Shown here: positions 4,504-5,867 of the stretch, piece after piece
Layout of the letters: each line of letters starts with the position of its first letter
Numbering within the stretch: the first letter of the stretch is position 1
Assembly (NCBI GenBank): GCA_030152675.1
Contig: JASLIY010000108.1
Location: forward strand, 1-5,867
DNA: 5,867 nt
Reading direction: 5' to 3'
Source: Acinetobacter sp.
GTDB taxonomy: Bacteria > Pseudomonadota > Gammaproteobacteria > Pseudomonadales > Moraxellaceae
Notes under the pieces: generated by a model
What the model was told of the DNA's origin: nothing
The model's input: only the letters and a program-made list of their open reading frames with translations
Databases searched by the model: none
Made by a program: the position numbers and the translations under genes

Positions 4504-5795
4504 GCAATAACATGACGAACGACAACGACAAGACAAATGACATAAAGAGTCAGCTGGCGAAGCCTGAGTTACTCGACGTGGTCATCGTTGGCGGTGGCTT
4601 GGTCGGTGGTTTGACCGCGCTCTTGTTGGCTCAAGGCGGGGTGCAGGCAACAGTATTGGATGCTGCGCCGATTTTGGATCAACAGAAAACCCTAGAAACA
4701 CCCAATCCACGTGTATTGGCATTGAGTCAGGCCAGTATTCATCTCTTGGACACGGTCGGTGTCTGGTCGCAGATCGCGCGCTCAATGCCCTATAGTGGCA
4801 TGCAGGTGTGGAATGTGGATGGCTATGGTGAAATTAACTTTGGTCAAGCTTCTGAGAAACGTCCGCATGACGGTCAACGCTTAGGGGCGATGGTTGAGCC
4901 GAGTATCATTAATTTGGCGATTCAGCAGAAAATGTTGCAACAGCTCGATGATTATCGCACCCAAGTCAAAGTACTGGCGGTTGAGCGAGAAGTTGATTGC
5001 TGGATGTTGCGCCTTGCCGATGGCTCACAGCTACGAACCAAACTGTTAATTGGTGCCGATGGTGCGCAGTCTTTTGTGCGCACGCAAGCGATGATCGATC
5101 TCGATGTTTTGGACTATACACAAGCCGGTTTGACCTGTGCGATTCGCACGGCGCAACCTCATCTGCATGTGGCACGACAAATCTTTTTAAGTACTGGACC
5201 CTTGGCGTATTTGCCGATGGCGAGTTTAAATCCACAACAAGATGGGCATTGGCAGTCGATCGTTTGGACCTTGCCACAGGACTATGCCGATGAATATTCA
5301 CAACTGGATGATCAAGCATTTTGCCAACTGTTGACTCGTGAAAGTCACCATATGTTGGGCGAGGTGTTAGAAGCGACGCCGCGTGCGAAATTTCCACTCA
5401 AAGCACGTGCAGCTCAGTCTTATGTCAAAGCTGGATTGGCGTTGATCGGGGATGCGGCGCATGTGATTCATCCTTTGGCGGGTCAAGGCGTCAATATCGG
5501 TTGTCTCGATGCTGCGGTGCTGTGTGATGTGTTATTGCACGATTTACAGCGAGGTGTCTGGGCACATGAGCAAACCTTGAAACGCTATGAACATCAGCGT
5601 AAAGGCCAAAATGAAGCCATGATGCATAGCATGTCTGCGATTGGCTGGCTTGAAGGGCAACGATTATTTCCTGTGCTTTGGGCACGTAATTTTGGCTTGA
5701 AACAGGTCGAACAACAGCCTGTTCTGAAAGAGGCATTTATGTCACGTGCCAATGGATTATTTGCCTTGGCAAACACCCGTTATGCGGCAGTGTAA
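4500..5795 (+). CDS. ubiI: UbiI/VisC-like ubiquinone biosynthesis FAD monooxygenase
   Basis: A 431-residue paralogue of the preceding UbiH. In E. coli UbiI hydroxylates C5 of the ubiquinone ring. Motifs are DVVIVGGGLVG (26-36), PRVLALSQAS (70-79), the DG motif IGADGAQSFVR (184-194) and the GD motif LIGDAAHVIHPLAGQGVNIG (315-334). The Asp in IGDAAH and the GQGVN ending fit UbiI/UbiF rather than UbiH. Position after ubiH favours UbiI, but C6 (UbiF-like) or broader specificity cannot be excluded by sequence alone. The first 24 residues are a hydrophilic Asn/Asp/Lys-rich extension before the FAD domain, unusual for the family, and not a signal peptide. The start ATG overlaps the ubiH stop. The stop is TAA at 5793-5795, followed by an AT-rich tail. 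Confidence 0.88.
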   Translation: MSNNMTNDNDKTNDIKSQLAKPELLDVVIVGGGLVGGLTALLLAQGGVQATVLDAAPILDQQKTLETPNPRVLALSQASIHLLDTVGVWSQIARSMPYSGMQVWNVDGYGEINFGQASEKRPHDGQRLGAMVEPSIINLAIQQKMLQQLDDYRTQVKVLAVEREVDCWMLRLADGSQLRTKLLIGADGAQSFVRTQAMIDLDVLDYTQAGLTCAIRTAQPHLHVARQIFLSTGPLAYLPMASLNPQQDGHWQSIVWTLPQDYADEYSQLDDQAFCQLLTRESHHMLGEVLEATPRAKFPLKARAAQSYVKAGLALIGDAAHVIHPLAGQGVNIGCLDAAVLCDVLLHDLQRGVWAHEQTLKRYEHQRKGQNEAMMHSMSAIGWLEGQRLFPVLWARNFGLKQVEQQPVLKEAFMSRANGLFALANTRYAAV

Positions 5796-5867
5796 AAAGT
5801 CTGCTGAATTTTGAACAATTATTTAATCATTTTTACTAATTTGGTTAAAAAGAATACGTTTTTATTG
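5796..5867. other. AT-rich region after ubiI, no gene seen
   Basis: This 72-nt stretch is very AT-rich. A weak stem (TTAATCA near 5823 with TGGTTAA near 5842, one G-U pair) and an A-T-only pairing near 5849-5865 can be drawn, but neither has the GC-rich stem of a dependable intrinsic terminator. The end of the ubiI transcript may lie beyond the window. Confidence 0.4.

Noticed and set aside
4966..5397. Minus-strand open frame of 143 codons inside ubiI
   Set aside because: It is an antisense shadow with His/Arg/Ser-rich low-confidence composition, no ribosome binding site and no known domain.
3289..5795. Recent tandem duplication of ubiH and ubiI
   Set aside because: The two share only family motifs and differ at signature residues (MGNAAH versus IGDAAH). 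They are ancient paralogues found together in many gammaproteobacteria.
5796..5867. Terminator after ubiI
   Set aside because: The only stems possible are short and AT-rich with large loops. This is not enough to call termination.

Overview
The window is a block of ordinary gammaproteobacterial core genes. Protein sequence character, moderate AT content and gene order suggest the Moraxellaceae, most likely Acinetobacter or a close relative. The genus is inferred from family resemblance, not from a database search. There are no transposases, CRISPR repeats, phage genes, tRNAs or rRNAs.

Layout: two divergent units share a control region of roughly 50 bp (about 951-1003). The leftward unit encodes a long ZapB-like (TIGR02449-like) coiled-coil protein followed 2 nt later by zapA, and ends in a perfect palindromic terminator that contains the zapA stop codon. 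Left of this terminator, a good sigma70-type promoter points off the window edge. Its position just downstream of zapA, and the few transcribed bases visible, fit the 5' end of 6S RNA (ssrS). The rightward unit is ygfB - pepP - ubiH - ubiI, ending in an AT-rich stretch at the right edge. The order matches the E. coli neighbourhood ssrS-zapA / ygfB-pepP-ubiH-ubiI, with the coiled-coil gene as the extra member.

How the genes fit together: ZapA and the ZapB-like protein probably act on the FtsZ ring. UbiH and UbiI are paralogous FAD monooxygenases that hydroxylate the ubiquinone ring; the ubiI start codon overlaps the ubiH stop codon (ATGA). PepP is a complete two-metal aminopeptidase P with all five metal ligands. 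YgfB is a small acidic UPF0149 protein.

The parts worth a second look are mostly non-coding or structural. They are the expanded ZapB-like protein, a 17-bp stem in the ygfB-pepP spacer, mutually exclusive hairpins in the pepP-ubiH spacer, and the promoter at the left edge. I found no convincing new multi-gene system.
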